This document shows, piece by piece, positions 17,855 to 27,200 of a stretch of DNA of 64,000 nt. Under the pieces are notes generated by a model. It saw only the letters and a program-made list of their open reading frames with translations. It was not told the origin of the DNA and did not search any database. Each line of letters begins with the position of its first letter. Position 1 is the stretch's first letter. Made by a program: the position numbers and the translations under genes. The DNA lies in contig NZ_JAJUKH010000008.1 of NCBI RefSeq assembly GCF_021538675.1, positions 62,001 to 126,000 of the forward strand, given 5' to 3'. Origin of the DNA: Paenarthrobacter sp. AR 02 (GTDB lineage: Bacteria; Actinomycetota; Actinomycetes; Actinomycetales; Micrococcaceae).

Positions 17855-19426
17855 ATGCAAGACAACCTCTCTTCTTCGCGTTCGAGTTCAGCGCAAACAG
17901 GCTCTTCCAAGCCGGGCTCAACGCTGTCAGGACCGGCAACGGCGCCGGGCCATGACAGCGAAGCCTGGCTGCAACCCATCCCCGAATCAGACCGCACCCG
18001 CAAAGTATCCGGACAGTTCTGGATCTGGGCCGGCGCCAATCTTGCCCCGATCAACTGGGTGCTCGGAGCGTTGGGCATCCACCTGGGCCTCGGCTTCGCG
18101 GACACCGTAACCGTCCTGGTCCTGGGCAACCTGATCGGCATGCTCCTGTTCGGCTGCTTCGTCCTCCTGGGCCAAAAGACCGGCGCCACCGGCATGGTCC
18201 TGGCACGCGCGGCGTTCGGCCGGCGCGGCAACTACTTTCCGGCGGCCATCCAGGCAATCCTGGTGATCGGCTGGTGCGCGGTGAACACCTGGATCATCCT
18301 GGACCTGGTCATGGCATTGTTCGGAACCCTTGGCTGGGTGGACCCCGAAGCTTCGAACTACGCCTGGAAGATCGGAGTCGCCACGGCCATCATGGCTACC
18401 CAGGTGGCCATCGCCTGGTTCGGCTACAAAGCAATCGCAGCATTCGAGAAGTGGACGGTTCCGCCCACCATCATCATCCTGGCCGTCATGTCCGCCGTGG
18501 CATGGTTCGGCATGAAGATCGACTGGGGCTACGCAGGTCCAGCCGGCAATATCCTTGAAGGCTCGGACCGGATCGCAGCCATGAGTGCCGTGATGACCGC
18601 CATCGGCATCGGCTGGGGTATCACCTGGTTCACCTACGCTGCGGACTACTCCCGGTTTGTGAGCACGTCCGTTCCCAGGCGCAAGGTGTATCTGGCCTCC
18701 GTCCTGGGGCAATTCATCCCTGTGGTCTGGCTGGGAATCCTGGGCGCAAGCCTCGCCACCAACAGCGGCGAGATCGACCCCGGCAAGCTGATCGTCCAGA
18801 ACTTCGGCGTCATGGCCCTGCCCGTCCTGCTCATGGTGCTGCACGGCCCCATCGCCACCAACATCCTCAACATCTACACGTTCTCTGTCGCCACGCAAGC
18901 CCTGGACATCAACATCAACCGCCGCAAGCTCAACCTCTTCGTGGGCGTCTTCTCACTGGCCGCTGTTGTCTTCTTCATCTTCCAGGAAGACTTCGCCGCG
19001 GTCCTGGACGCCTGGCTGATCGGCCTGGTCGCCTGGGTTGCCGCTTGGGGTGGCGTGATGCTGGTGCACTATTTCTGGCTGGAAAGGCGCTGGCCGGCAA
19101 AAGTTGATCGGCTGTTCGACCCCATCGGAACGCGGCGGCTCCCGGTGGTCAACTGGGCAGGCATCGTGTCCCTCCTGGCCGGTATCTTCTGCACCTGGTT
19201 GTTCATGTACGGGCTTGTTCCTGCGACACAGGGCCCCATCGCCGTGGCCCTGGGTGGTTGGGATCTCTCCTGGCTGGCCGGCGGACTCACCAGCGCCGCA
19301 GCGTACGCCGTCCTGGGACCCCGTGCGCATAAAAAATACCTCCTGACGGACTCCAACCACGTCTCCGCCACCCAACCGGCGCCTTCCCCTGAACCCGCCC
19401 CGGCTGTTGAAAGGACCACAGCATGA
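17855..19426 (+). CDS. NCS1-family cytosine/allantoin/hydantoin-type permease
   Basis: A 523-residue membrane transporter with about 12 helices and hydrophilic ends. FWIWAGANLAPINWVLGALG in helix 1 and WGITWFTYAADYSRFV in helix 6 are NCS1 hallmarks; other family members carry nucleobases, allantoin or hydantoins by cation symport. Cargo cannot be read from the sequence. The start MQDNLSSS follows an 18-base gap after a GGAGG element. Its stop overlaps the following hydrolase start (ATGA), so both act together, probably import followed by ring opening. Confidence 0.88.
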   Translation: MQDNLSSSRSSSAQTGSSKPGSTLSGPATAPGHDSEAWLQPIPESDRTRKVSGQFWIWAGANLAPINWVLGALGIHLGLGFADTVTVLVLGNLIGMLLFGCFVLLGQKTGATGMVLARAAFGRRGNYFPAAIQAILVIGWCAVNTWIILDLVMALFGTLGWVDPEASNYAWKIGVATAIMATQVAIAWFGYKAIAAFEKWTVPPTIIILAVMSAVAWFGMKIDWGYAGPAGNILEGSDRIAAMSAVMTAIGIGWGITWFTYAADYSRFVSTSVPRRKVYLASVLGQFIPVVWLGILGASLATNSGEIDPGKLIVQNFGVMALPVLLMVLHGPIATNILNIYTFSVATQALDININRRKLNLFVGVFSLAAVVFFIFQEDFAAVLDAWLIGLVAWVAAWGGVMLVHYFWLERRWPAKVDRLFDPIGTRRLPVVNWAGIVSLLAGIFCTWLFMYGLVPATQGPIAVALGGWDLSWLAGGLTSAAAYAVLGPRAHKKYLLTDSNHVSATQPAPSPEPAPAVERTTA

Positions 19427-20382
19427 GCCAGCCCGCGTTCGCCGACTCCGTCCACCCGATCACCTGGCCTGAGGGCTTCCAGGCAGCAGCGTCTTTTACC
19501 TTCGACGTCGACGCCGAGTCCTGCACCATCGCTCACGACCCCACCAGCACCAAGCGGATGTCCCTGATGAGCCACCAGTCCTACGGGCCCAAGATCGCTG
19601 TCCCACGCTTGCTGCAGATCCTGGACCGCCAGGACATCAAGGGCACGTTCTTCATTCCAGGGTTCACGGCCGAAAGCTACCCGGATGTGGTCCGCAGGAT
19701 TGTCGACGGCGGCCACGAAATCGCCCACCACGGCTACATGCACGAACCTATGCAGGGCATCGATGCCGCTACTGAAGCCCAATACCTGGACCGGGGGCTG
19801 GAGGCCCTCGCCACGCTGGCCGGCGTCCGCCCGGTGGGCTACCGGGCTCCCTGGTGGGAGCTGAACTGGCAGTCCCCCGCCCTGCTGGCGGACCGTGGGT
19901 TCCTTTACGATTCAAGCCTGCTCGACGGCGATGCCCCCTACCGCATGGCCGTCGCCCAGAATGACCCCCGGGACATCGTGGAGATCCCGGTGGACTGGGC
20001 GCTGGATGACTGGGAGCAGTACGGCTTCTACCCGGGAGTCACTGGCAGCGGGGTCATTGAGAGCCCCGCGAAGGCGTTGGAAATGTGGACCCTGGAAGCG
20101 CAGGCGCACCACTCCCAGGGCAGCTGCTTTGTGCTGACGAACCACCCGTTCATCTCGGGCCGACCCTCCCGGGCCGCGGCCCTGGAGCAGTTGATTGAAC
20201 GGGTCAAGGACCTCGAAGGCATGTGGGTGACCACCCTTGCGGAAATAGCGGAATATACAAAGTCCACGGTGCACCAGATCCACACGCACGCCCGGATAGA
20301 TGTTCCCCTGTTCCCCGGGGCCGGGGCCTCATTCCGCCCGGCGCAGGTCACCACACCTGCCGGGACACCCGCCCTCCGGTGA
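19423..20382 (+). CDS. NodB-fold (polysaccharide deacetylase family) hydrolase, possible cyclic amidase
   Basis: A 319-residue cytoplasmic protein without signal peptide. The NodB core is visible: FTFDVDAES (catalytic Asp motif), GTFFIPG, HEIAHHGYMHEP (metal-binding His pair), GYRAPWWELN and VLTNHPFISG. It belongs with the PuuE/HP0310-like branch whose characterised members open rings of allantoin or cyclic imides rather than deacetylate secreted polymers. Coupling to an NCS1 permease and a PucR regulator supports a ring-opening role on a cyclic amide or ureide, but the substrate is unknown. Confidence 0.8.
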   Translation: MSQPAFADSVHPITWPEGFQAAASFTFDVDAESCTIAHDPTSTKRMSLMSHQSYGPKIAVPRLLQILDRQDIKGTFFIPGFTAESYPDVVRRIVDGGHEIAHHGYMHEPMQGIDAATEAQYLDRGLEALATLAGVRPVGYRAPWWELNWQSPALLADRGFLYDSSLLDGDAPYRMAVAQNDPRDIVEIPVDWALDDWEQYGFYPGVTGSGVIESPAKALEMWTLEAQAHHSQGSCFVLTNHPFISGRPSRAAALEQLIERVKDLEGMWVTTLAEIAEYTKSTVHQIHTHARIDVPLFPGAGASFRPAQVTTPAGTPALR

Positions 20383-20387
20383 CTCTT

Positions 20388-20452
20388 CCGCCGGGATGGC
20401 ATTTGATGACAGTCCTGCGCCGCGGGATTGTCATCAACTGCCATCTCGGCGG
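20388..20452. terminator. Hairpin between convergent hydrolase and DUF456 genes
   Basis: A 24-bp inverted repeat with two mismatches (arms 20388-20411 and 20429-20452; CCGCCGGGATGGCA / TGCCATCTCGGCGG at its base). It lies right after the hydrolase stop and serves two convergent genes. Confidence 0.7.
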
Positions 20453-20458
20453 GGGTGT

Positions 20459-20968
20459 TTAAGGGCCCCCGTAGACCGCCTCGGCCCACACTCCGATGAT
20501 CCATGTGGTCGCCGCCGCGCAGGCGAGTCCGAATTCCACCAGCATCCCTATGCCGGTGGCTTTCAGCGCGGCACCACTGGACCGCAGCGCGATCTTGAAG
20601 TTCCGCGTGCGTTGGACCTCGCTGAGGAGAAGCCCCAGGGCGAACCCCACAAAGAGCCCCACCACGGGGATAACGAACATGCCCACCACACCCAGCAGCA
20701 CGCCAATCAGCACCGATCTGTTGGGGATCCCGTGCTGCTTCATTTTGCGGCCGGTCAGCACGGCACTGGCCGCCATTCCGGACACCACAAACAGCATGCC
20801 CACGGCAAAGATCACCCATCCCATGCCACCGGCGCCGCCCCAGATGGCCCATGCCAAAAGGCTTGCACCGATCAGGATGCTGCCCGGCAATACGGGGATG
20901 ATGGTTCCAACGACACCCACTGCTATGGCCAGGCCGCACAGGATGGTCACGATGAGTTCGGCGTTCAT
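20459..20968 (-). CDS. DUF456 membrane protein
   Basis: A 169-residue protein with four or more hydrophobic segments and the DUF456 signature VVGTIIPVLPGSILIG near the start, a GRKMKQHG loop and GLFVGFALGLLLSE. The conserved glycine-rich helices are typical. Function is unknown; family members are widespread in bacteria. It stands alone. Confidence 0.88.
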   Translation of the reverse strand: MNAELIVTILCGLAIAVGVVGTIIPVLPGSILIGASLLAWAIWGGAGGMGWVIFAVGMLFVVSGMAASAVLTGRKMKQHGIPNRSVLIGVLLGVVGMFVIPVVGLFVGFALGLLLSEVQRTRNFKIALRSSGAALKATGIGMLVEFGLACAAATTWIIGVWAEAVYGGP

Positions 20969-21014
20969 GGCCCCAGTCTAGGTGCGGCCAGCCGCCCCGC
21001 CTGCCACTTAAAGA

Positions 21015-21055
21015 ACGACGGCGACGCTCCCCAGCACGGGCGGCGTCGCCGTCGT
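21015..21055 (-). terminator. Hairpin after the malic enzyme gene
   Basis: A 13-bp perfect stem (ACGACGGCGACGC / GCGTCGCCGTCGT) with a 15-base loop lies 21 bases beyond the malic enzyme stop codon on the minus strand. Confidence 0.65.
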
Positions 21056-21075
21056 CGGTCTTGTGTTGGTGAACG

Positions 21076-22266
21076 CTACTCAGCTACAGCGGCAGCAACT
21101 GCCGCGGTGACGGCCGGTGCCACGCGTGCATCCAGCGGGCTCGGCACGATGTAGTCGGCGGAAAGGTCCTCGGCGGCCAGTTCGGCGATGGCGTTCGCAG
21201 CGGCGATCTTCATGGCCGGGGTGATCCGGCGGGCGCCGGCATCCAACGCGCCGCGGAAGATGCCGGGGAAGGCCAGGACGTTGTTGATCTGGTTGGGGAA
21301 GTCGCTGCGGCCGGTGGCGACAACGGCTGCGTACTGCTGGGCGACCTCGGGGAGAACTTCCGGATCCGGGTTGGACAGCGCGAACACGATCGACTGATCA
21401 TTCATGAGCTTCAAGTGCTCTTCGTCCAGCTTGGAGGAGGAGACGCCCACGAAAACGTCGGCGCCGGTCAAGCCTTCGCCCGGGCCACCCGTAACGCCAC
21501 GGGGGTTGGTGCGTGCGGCCATGCGGGCTTTGACACTGCCGGGATCAGCCACGAGGTCGGCACGCTCAGCGTTCACCACACCCTTGGAATCGAGCAGGAT
21601 GACGTCCTTGATGCCAACCGCCAGCAGGATTTCGGCGATGGCGATGCCTGCGGCACCAGCACCGGAGACAACCACCTTGAGGCCGGCGAGTTCGCGCTGG
21701 GTCACCTTGGCGGCGTTGGTCAACGCTGCGAGGACCACGACGGCGGTGCCGTGCTGGTCATCGTGCATGACGGGGCAATCCAGTGCTTCGATCAGGCGCT
21801 CTTCCAGCTCGAAGCAGCGGGGAGCCGAGATGTCCTCTAGGTTGACTGCGCCGAAGCTCGGACGGAGGCGGACCAGGGTCTCGATGATCTCATCGACGTT
21901 GGTGGTGTTCAGTACCAACGGAATGGAGTCGAGATCGCCAAAGGACTTGAACAGGGCAGACTTGCCCTCCATGACGGGCAGGGAAGCGCTGGGCCCAATG
22001 TTGCCGAGGCCGAGGACTGCGGTGCCATCGCTGACAACCACAACCAGGCGCTCTGCCCAGGTGTGAGTGCGGGCGAGCTCCGGGTTGGCGTGGATTGCGC
22101 GGCTGACCTGCGCAACTCCGGGGGTGTAGGCGATGGAAAGATCGCGCTTGTTGTCCAGGGGTACGGTGCTGGAGATGGTCAGCTTGCCGCCCTCGTGGGC
22201 TGCAAAGATCTCTTCTTCGCTCAGTACCAGGGCGTCGTTGTCAGTAGCAATTGTCTCGATGGACAC
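21076..22266 (-). CDS. NAD(P)-dependent malic enzyme
   Basis: Oxidative decarboxylation of malate to pyruvate. The 396-residue protein is the short bacterial form without a phosphotransacetylase domain. It shows KRDLSIAYTPGVAQVSRAI, SDGTAVLGLGNIGPSASLPVMEGK, the acid cluster MHDDQHGTAVV with metal ligands, a Rossmann motif VVVSGAGAAGIAIAEI and ALSNPDPEVLPE. The GTG at 22266 follows GAGGAG. The C-terminus ends in an alanine-rich helix. Coenzyme choice is not certain. The 282-bp upstream region holds no gene. Confidence 0.93.
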   Translation of the reverse strand: MSIETIATDNDALVLSEEEIFAAHEGGKLTISSTVPLDNKRDLSIAYTPGVAQVSRAIHANPELARTHTWAERLVVVVSDGTAVLGLGNIGPSASLPVMEGKSALFKSFGDLDSIPLVLNTTNVDEIIETLVRLRPSFGAVNLEDISAPRCFELEERLIEALDCPVMHDDQHGTAVVVLAALTNAAKVTQRELAGLKVVVSGAGAAGIAIAEILLAVGIKDVILLDSKGVVNAERADLVADPGSVKARMAARTNPRGVTGGPGEGLTGADVFVGVSSSKLDEEHLKLMNDQSIVFALSNPDPEVLPEVAQQYAAVVATGRSDFPNQINNVLAFPGIFRGALDAGARRITPAMKIAAANAIAELAAEDLSADYIVPSPLDARVAPAVTAAVAAAVAE

Positions 22267-22548
22267 GTCGTTGTCTCCTCAGGCTAGCCGTGGTCCCACG
22301 GCACGATGTCAGGGCAGGAACAGAACTGCTGTGCAGGCCAAGGGTGGCTGGCCCGGCGTTGCTTCTGCAGGTAAGGGGGCTGCTAGCCGCTTCGGTGCTT
22401 CCAGCCTAGGGAACGGCGAAGGGTACAAGATTCAATACCAAGAGAGACGATTCAGGAGTAAAACGTTCAACCAAGCGAAAGTGTGAGCCACGTCATGCCA
22501 TAAAGCGGCTTCTCGGAGGGGATCGGTCTAGACCACCGGGTGACTTTG

Positions 22549-23157
22549 CTAATCGCCGGTCAGCAGCGTGCAGGCCTTCTTCAGGTCCTTTTCTGCCTCA
22601 AAAAGGGACAACCGGCGGCACCGGACAGCCTGGACGAGGCCACTCACCAGGTGCAGCAGAATGCGGGCACGCACAGTGTCCTTACCGGTGTCCTTGCTGA
22701 GCGAGCCAACGACTTCCTCGGACAGGGTGTCAATTTCACGCAACAGCTGCGCCGTATCCTCATCTTTGCCTGCGGGACGGATCAGGCAGTGCTCCACGCC
22801 GGGCTGCATGACCCTCAAGTGGAAAATCTCCATCATCAAACCAGCGAGCGCGTGCCCCTTGCCTTCCCGACGCCGGACGCCCTCCCGGAGCTCACGCAGC
22901 TGTTGCCGGTACACAGCGAGCATGAGGTGGGCCGTCGAGGGAAAGTACCGGTACAGCGTGCCGAGTGGCACGTCCGCGCGCGCAGCGACGTCAGAAAGGC
23001 TCAAGGTATCGAACTGCCGCTGGGCAAAGCCGGCTGCTGTCCTGAGGATCCGGGCATAGCGGAGCTGCTGCCGCGGTGTGGTGGGCGCGGCAGCCATACG
23101 GGGCAACCCCGTGGTCAGGTCAAGGGAGTACGGTTCCAGTGAATTTGATACGGGCAT
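22549..23157 (-). CDS. TetR-family regulator
   Basis: A regulator of about 202 residues. The HTH is clear: ILRTAAGFAQRQFDTLSLSDVAARADVPLGTLYRYFPSTAHLMLAVY (about residues 30-75). The ligand domain contains HLRVMQPGVEHCLI and ends with a Leu-rich dimer helix. The start is uncertain: ATG at 23157 (used here, with a weak GCCGGA) or at 23097; longer frames have poor codon use. It resembles the KstR-like group (YxxLxxAxxRxFxxLSL...), but the target is not visible. It is divergent from the FG-GAP genes. Confidence 0.8.
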   Translation of the reverse strand: MPVSNSLEPYSLDLTTGLPRMAAAPTTPRQQLRYARILRTAAGFAQRQFDTLSLSDVAARADVPLGTLYRYFPSTAHLMLAVYRQQLRELREGVRRREGKGHALAGLMMEIFHLRVMQPGVEHCLIRPAGKDEDTAQLLREIDTLSEEVVGSLSKDTGKDTVRARILLHLVSGLVQAVRCRRLSLFEAEKDLKKACTLLTGD

Positions 23158-23358
23158 TTCCGGCGATCTCTTGGCAGGCTGACAAGGAAACGGCCGGCTG
23201 GGTTGAGACCCACGGCTGGCCGATCGCATCAATGATACGGGAGCTAAATGACCGTTTCCTGAGAGTTGGACCGAGGCCGCGGCATGCACGCCGATCCCCC
23301 GTATTGTGGCCGCCCCCACATACACTTCTCAACAGGTCTGGTACACGGGAGGAAACAC

Positions 23359-24483
23359 ATGCAGGGATTTCGACGTCGGGTGGCAGCAGCTCTGCTGGCC
23401 GCCACTGTGGCGGCCATGGCACTTGGCGCAATACCGGCGTCGGCAGCTCCCAGCGGTCCCGATCCCATCCTCAACGGTGCAGCGTTCGTCGGGCAGAAGC
23501 TGACCGCAGATATTGGCCCGTACACGTTTTACGGGTGCGGAGGCGGCAAGGGGCCGGACTTTACTGTTTATTGGACCCGGGACGGTTTCCTGGTGGCAGG
23601 CGAAACGGCGCGAAGCTACGACCTGGGGCCCGACGACACCGGGGCGCGCATGGCGGTGCATGTCACTGCCAGCAAAACCGCGTGCGGTGGCGAGTCCCTG
23701 CACAGCACGGAGACAAGGCCAGTGGGGGACGTCAACCGGGCAGCCGGCTTTACTGGCCGGAGCTTCGAGCTTTTGACCCGGGCAAACGATGGCTCACTGC
23801 TGCTGTACGGGCGGAAAGGCGGCGCCTGGGACCCCGCTAAAACGGTGGGTTGGGGGTTCAACATCTTTAACCTGGCCCTCTCCCCCGGCGACTTCGACGG
23901 GGACGGCAAAAGCGATGTGATCGTCCGCGACACAGCTGGAGGGCTTTACCTGTTCAGCGGGGACGGCGCCGGTGGCTGGAAGCCCGCCCGAAGCATCGGC
24001 AACGGGTGGAACGTCTTCGATTCCATCGTCAGCCCGGGCGACTTCAACGGCGACGGGAACAACGACATCCTCGCCCGCGAGCCCGGCGGAGCCCTCTACC
24101 TCTACCCCGGCAACGGTGCCGGCGGCTGGTTGGCGCGTACCGCCGTCGGGACCGGCTGGAACGTGATGGATGCACTGGTGACCCCGGGAGATTTCAACGG
24201 TGACGGCACCGTGGACGTCCTGGCGCGGGACCGCAACGGGTACCTGTACTTCTATGGAGGAAACGGCTCCGGAGGATGGACCCGATCCTGGATGATCGGC
24301 GTCGGCTGGAATGCGTTGAAGTCGATCGGAGCTGCGGGGGACTTCAACGGCGACGGCTTCCCCGATGTTTATGCCGTGGACCAGCAGGGGCGGCTGGTTG
24401 CCTACTACGGCGATGGACGCAGCGGCTGGAAGGGTTCGGAGGCCGTCGGCGCAGGCTTCGGATGGTTTACAGCGATCTTCTAG
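23359..24483 (+). CDS. Secreted FG-GAP/VCBS repeat protein (first of two paralogues)
   Basis: A 374-residue exported protein. A signal peptide (MQGFRRRVAAALLAATVAAMALG...ASA) precedes an Ig-like segment (about 35-115, GAAFVGQKLTA ... YWTRDGFLVAG ... YDLGPDDTGARMAVHVTA) with a likely disulfide. Then come four FG-GAP repeats with calcium-type DxDGDG loops: DFDGDGKSDV, DFNGDGNNDI, DFNGDGTVDV and DFNGDGFPDV, alternating with YLYxGNGAGGW strands. This forms a partial beta-propeller. GGAGG precedes the ATG at 23359. The role is probably adhesion or binding; no enzyme domain is visible. Confidence 0.85.
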   Translation: MQGFRRRVAAALLAATVAAMALGAIPASAAPSGPDPILNGAAFVGQKLTADIGPYTFYGCGGGKGPDFTVYWTRDGFLVAGETARSYDLGPDDTGARMAVHVTASKTACGGESLHSTETRPVGDVNRAAGFTGRSFELLTRANDGSLLLYGRKGGAWDPAKTVGWGFNIFNLALSPGDFDGDGKSDVIVRDTAGGLYLFSGDGAGGWKPARSIGNGWNVFDSIVSPGDFNGDGNNDILAREPGGALYLYPGNGAGGWLARTAVGTGWNVMDALVTPGDFNGDGTVDVLARDRNGYLYFYGGNGSGGWTRSWMIGVGWNALKSIGAAGDFNGDGFPDVYAVDQQGRLVAYYGDGRSGWKGSEAVGAGFGWFTAIF

Positions 24484-24535
24484 CAACATCCCAGCCGGGG
24501 TACCATTAACCCCATAAAAGTCTGGGGAGGACACA

Positions 24536-25681
24536 ATGAGTGCTTCATCACGCCCTGCGTTCGGCGTGCGCCGGGCGCTGGCTGGGATCGCGGCGGCCGT
24601 CGTTGCCATGGCAACGTTTGCGCCGGCTCCCGCCATGGCAACCATGGATCCGGAGCCGCCGGTTATCACCGGAGCCCCTTACGTCGGATCGACACTCACA
24701 GTTTCATGGGACCCGTACGCCTATAAGGGCTGTGGCGCCGGAGCCGGTCCCGACACACGCATCTACTGGACCCGCGACGGCGAGGTAGCCACAGACCACC
24801 CCACATGGCCCAACTACGTCCTTGGCGAAGAGGACCGCGGCAAGACCATAGCCGCCCACCTGGTCGCAAACTACCCCTGCGAAAACATGGAGGTGGCCAG
24901 CGAAGAGACCGCCCCCATCTCCGCGTCCCACCGGCCCAGCGGCTTCACCAGCCGGAGCGCCTTCGAGCTGCTGGCCCGCCGCTCGGATGGCGCACTGATG
25001 ATGTACCCGCGCATCAACAACACCTGGGAGCCCGCACGTACGGTAGGCGTCGGCTGGAACATTTTCCCCACGGTCCTGTCCCCGGGTGACTTCGACGGCG
25101 ACGGCAACAACGACGTGCTCGGCCGGGACTCCGCCGGGGGCCTCTACTTGTACAGCGGCGACGGCGCCGGGGGCTGGACGGGCCCACGCAAGGTGGGCAC
25201 CGGCTGGAACATCTTCACGGCGCTGGTCTCCCCCGGGGACTTCAACAGCGACGGCACCAACGACGTCCTCGCACGCGATGCCAACGGCGTCCTCTATCTC
25301 TACCCCGGCGACGGGCTTGGAGGGTGGTTGCCGCGTTCCGTAGCCGGGCAGGGCTGGAACGCCCTGAATACCATCATCACTCCCGGCGATTTCGACGGCG
25401 ACACCAACGTCGACGTCCTGGCACGCGACTCCGCAGGATCCTTGAAGCTATACCGCGGCAACGGCGCCGGCGGCTGGAACGGCATGAGTGTTGTGGGTCA
25501 GGGTTGGAACGGCTTGAGCAAAATTGGCAGTGCCGGAGACATCAACGGTGACGGAAACTTCGACGTCTTCGCCGTCGACGGATCAGGCCAGCTGAAGGCC
25601 TACTACGGAAACGGCAAGGGCGGCTGGAACGGCTCCGGAGTGGTTGGTTGGGGCTGGGGCGGGTTCACGGACCTCTTCTAG
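24536..25681 (+). CDS. Secreted FG-GAP/VCBS repeat protein (second of two paralogues)
   Basis: A 381-residue paralogue of the preceding gene, 52 bp downstream with its own GGGGAGG site. The layout is the same: signal peptide to about residue 35, Ig-like domain with APYVGSTLTVSWDPYAYKGCG and YWTRDGEVATD, then four FG-GAP repeats (DFDGDGNNDV, DFNSDGTNDV, DFDGDTNVDV, DINGDGNFDV). One Asp-loop is altered (NSDG) and another is shortened (DGDTN). Both end GFTDLF/WFTAIF. The pair is a tandem duplication that has diverged. Confidence 0.85.
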   Translation: MSASSRPAFGVRRALAGIAAAVVAMATFAPAPAMATMDPEPPVITGAPYVGSTLTVSWDPYAYKGCGAGAGPDTRIYWTRDGEVATDHPTWPNYVLGEEDRGKTIAAHLVANYPCENMEVASEETAPISASHRPSGFTSRSAFELLARRSDGALMMYPRINNTWEPARTVGVGWNIFPTVLSPGDFDGDGNNDVLGRDSAGGLYLYSGDGAGGWTGPRKVGTGWNIFTALVSPGDFNSDGTNDVLARDANGVLYLYPGDGLGGWLPRSVAGQGWNALNTIITPGDFDGDTNVDVLARDSAGSLKLYRGNGAGGWNGMSVVGQGWNGLSKIGSAGDINGDGNFDVFAVDGSGQLKAYYGNGKGGWNGSGVVGWGWGGFTDLF

Positions 25682-25738
25682 TTTTCGCTTCGTGGGACCC
25701 CGCACCGAGAGCCGCCGCGCAACGGCTGTCTTCCAGGC

Positions 25739-27043
25739 CTAGTCAACGCTCTTGATCTTCACCACGAACACGGCGCCCAGGAGCCCGATGACTGCGGCGG
25801 CTACGTACAGCGAGACGTAGCCGCCCCAGAACTGAACGAACACGAAGGCGATCGCCGGGGCTAGGACTTGGGGCAGGGAATTCGCGATGTTGATGACGCC
25901 AAGGTCCCGGCCGCGGTCCAAAGCAGTGGGCAGTACCTGGGTAATGAGCGCGAAGTCCACCGCAAGGTAGGCCCCAAAACCTATTCCGAGCACGGCCGCG
26001 CCGGCAAGTCCGCCGATCCACGTCGGAGCAAAAGCAAGAATCAGAGATGCCGCGGCAATGATGACCGACGACGCTATGACCAGGGGCTTCCGCTTTCCCA
26101 TCCGGTCACTTAAGCGTCCGCCCAGAACACTGGTGAGGATGACGGTCACCGCGTAAAGACCGGTCAGGACCAGCACACCGAACTCAGGCTCAATCCCTTG
26201 GGTCTCCTTCAGGCGCACAATGTCGCTGAGGAAGAAGAGAAGATACAGGGTGATCATGTGGTTGCCCGTGCTGACCAGCAGCCGTGTAAGCCAGGCCCAC
26301 GCAAAGTCGGGATAGCGTTTGGGCGAAACCCAGAACCCCTTGATGAACTGCCACAGGCTGAACGGCGGCCGCTCCTGCTGCGGCAAGGGTTGGTCGTCGC
26401 TCTTGAACAGGTAAAGCACGACGCCGGCCAACAGCGCCGCTGCGCACACCCAGTAACCGGCGGCAAAGTTTCCGGCCACGACGGCCGCGATCACCGCACC
26501 AACGAGGATGCCCACCGTTTGTCCCATGGCGGCCAAGCCGCCCACCGTTCCACGCTGGGGTACAGGAACGCGGTCCGGGACAGCGGCCGTTATTGCGGCG
26601 TACATGGCGTTGGCGCCCGCCTGCACCAGGCACCACAGGAACGCCATCACGGCAACGTTCGGAGCACCTGCCAAGGCCACAAGGGCGACCGCGCCGAGAA
26701 TGGCACCCATGAGGACCCATGGGACACGGCGACCAAAGCGGGAGGTAGTCCGGTCGCTGAAGGCGCCGAACAAGGGGTTGGCCACCATCGAAACGGCCGC
26801 GCCGCACCCCGTCACCAGCGCAAGGATCGCTTCCTTCTGGCCCTCGTCAAAGTGGGCGGCCTGCTGACCCAGAAGCACCCGGAGGGGACCAAAAAACGCG
26901 GCGTTGATGCCCAGGTTGACCAGCACCACGCCAGTGACCCAAAGAGGCCTGACCCGATCAACCGGCTCGGCGAGTGCCGTGGCGGTGCCGCCGTGGATGG
27001 CGGCTGGGTCCGGCACCGGGCCCGGAAGGTCGGACAGGCTCAT
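25739..27043 (-). CDS. MFS transporter (sugar/SLC45-like type)
   Basis: A 434-residue, 12-helix carrier. The loop after helix 2 (FGAFSDRTTSRFGRRVPWVLMG) and the mid-protein LGGRLSDRMGKRKPLVI are MFS motifs, and the first resembles the GRRRP... motif of glycoside and sucrose-type carriers. A 25-residue hydrophilic N-terminus precedes helix 1. Substrate unknown. It is transcribed alone, convergent with the FG-GAP genes and divergent from the RraA gene. Confidence 0.85.
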   Translation of the reverse strand: MSLSDLPGPVPDPAAIHGGTATALAEPVDRVRPLWVTGVVLVNLGINAAFFGPLRVLLGQQAAHFDEGQKEAILALVTGCGAAVSMVANPLFGAFSDRTTSRFGRRVPWVLMGAILGAVALVALAGAPNVAVMAFLWCLVQAGANAMYAAITAAVPDRVPVPQRGTVGGLAAMGQTVGILVGAVIAAVVAGNFAAGYWVCAAALLAGVVLYLFKSDDQPLPQQERPPFSLWQFIKGFWVSPKRYPDFAWAWLTRLLVSTGNHMITLYLLFFLSDIVRLKETQGIEPEFGVLVLTGLYAVTVILTSVLGGRLSDRMGKRKPLVIASSVIIAAASLILAFAPTWIGGLAGAAVLGIGFGAYLAVDFALITQVLPTALDRGRDLGVINIANSLPQVLAPAIAFVFVQFWGGYVSLYVAAAVIGLLGAVFVVKIKSVD

Positions 27044-27200
27044 GGAAGATTCCCCCTCGTATCAATCTTTGGATTCAGCCTAGCGTGGCGGGACGACACC
27101 GGACCGCCATCCTGACCTTTATCCACATATGCCCGAAAAGTGCACGGTGGGAGGGAACTCGGGAGGTTACTGTGGCATCAACCGACGAAGGAGCAGCATT

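Noticed and set aside
19423..20382. Secreted peptidoglycan deacetylase
   Set aside because: No signal peptide or membrane anchor is present, and it is coupled to an importer of small cyclic compounds, so a cytoplasmic substrate is more likely.
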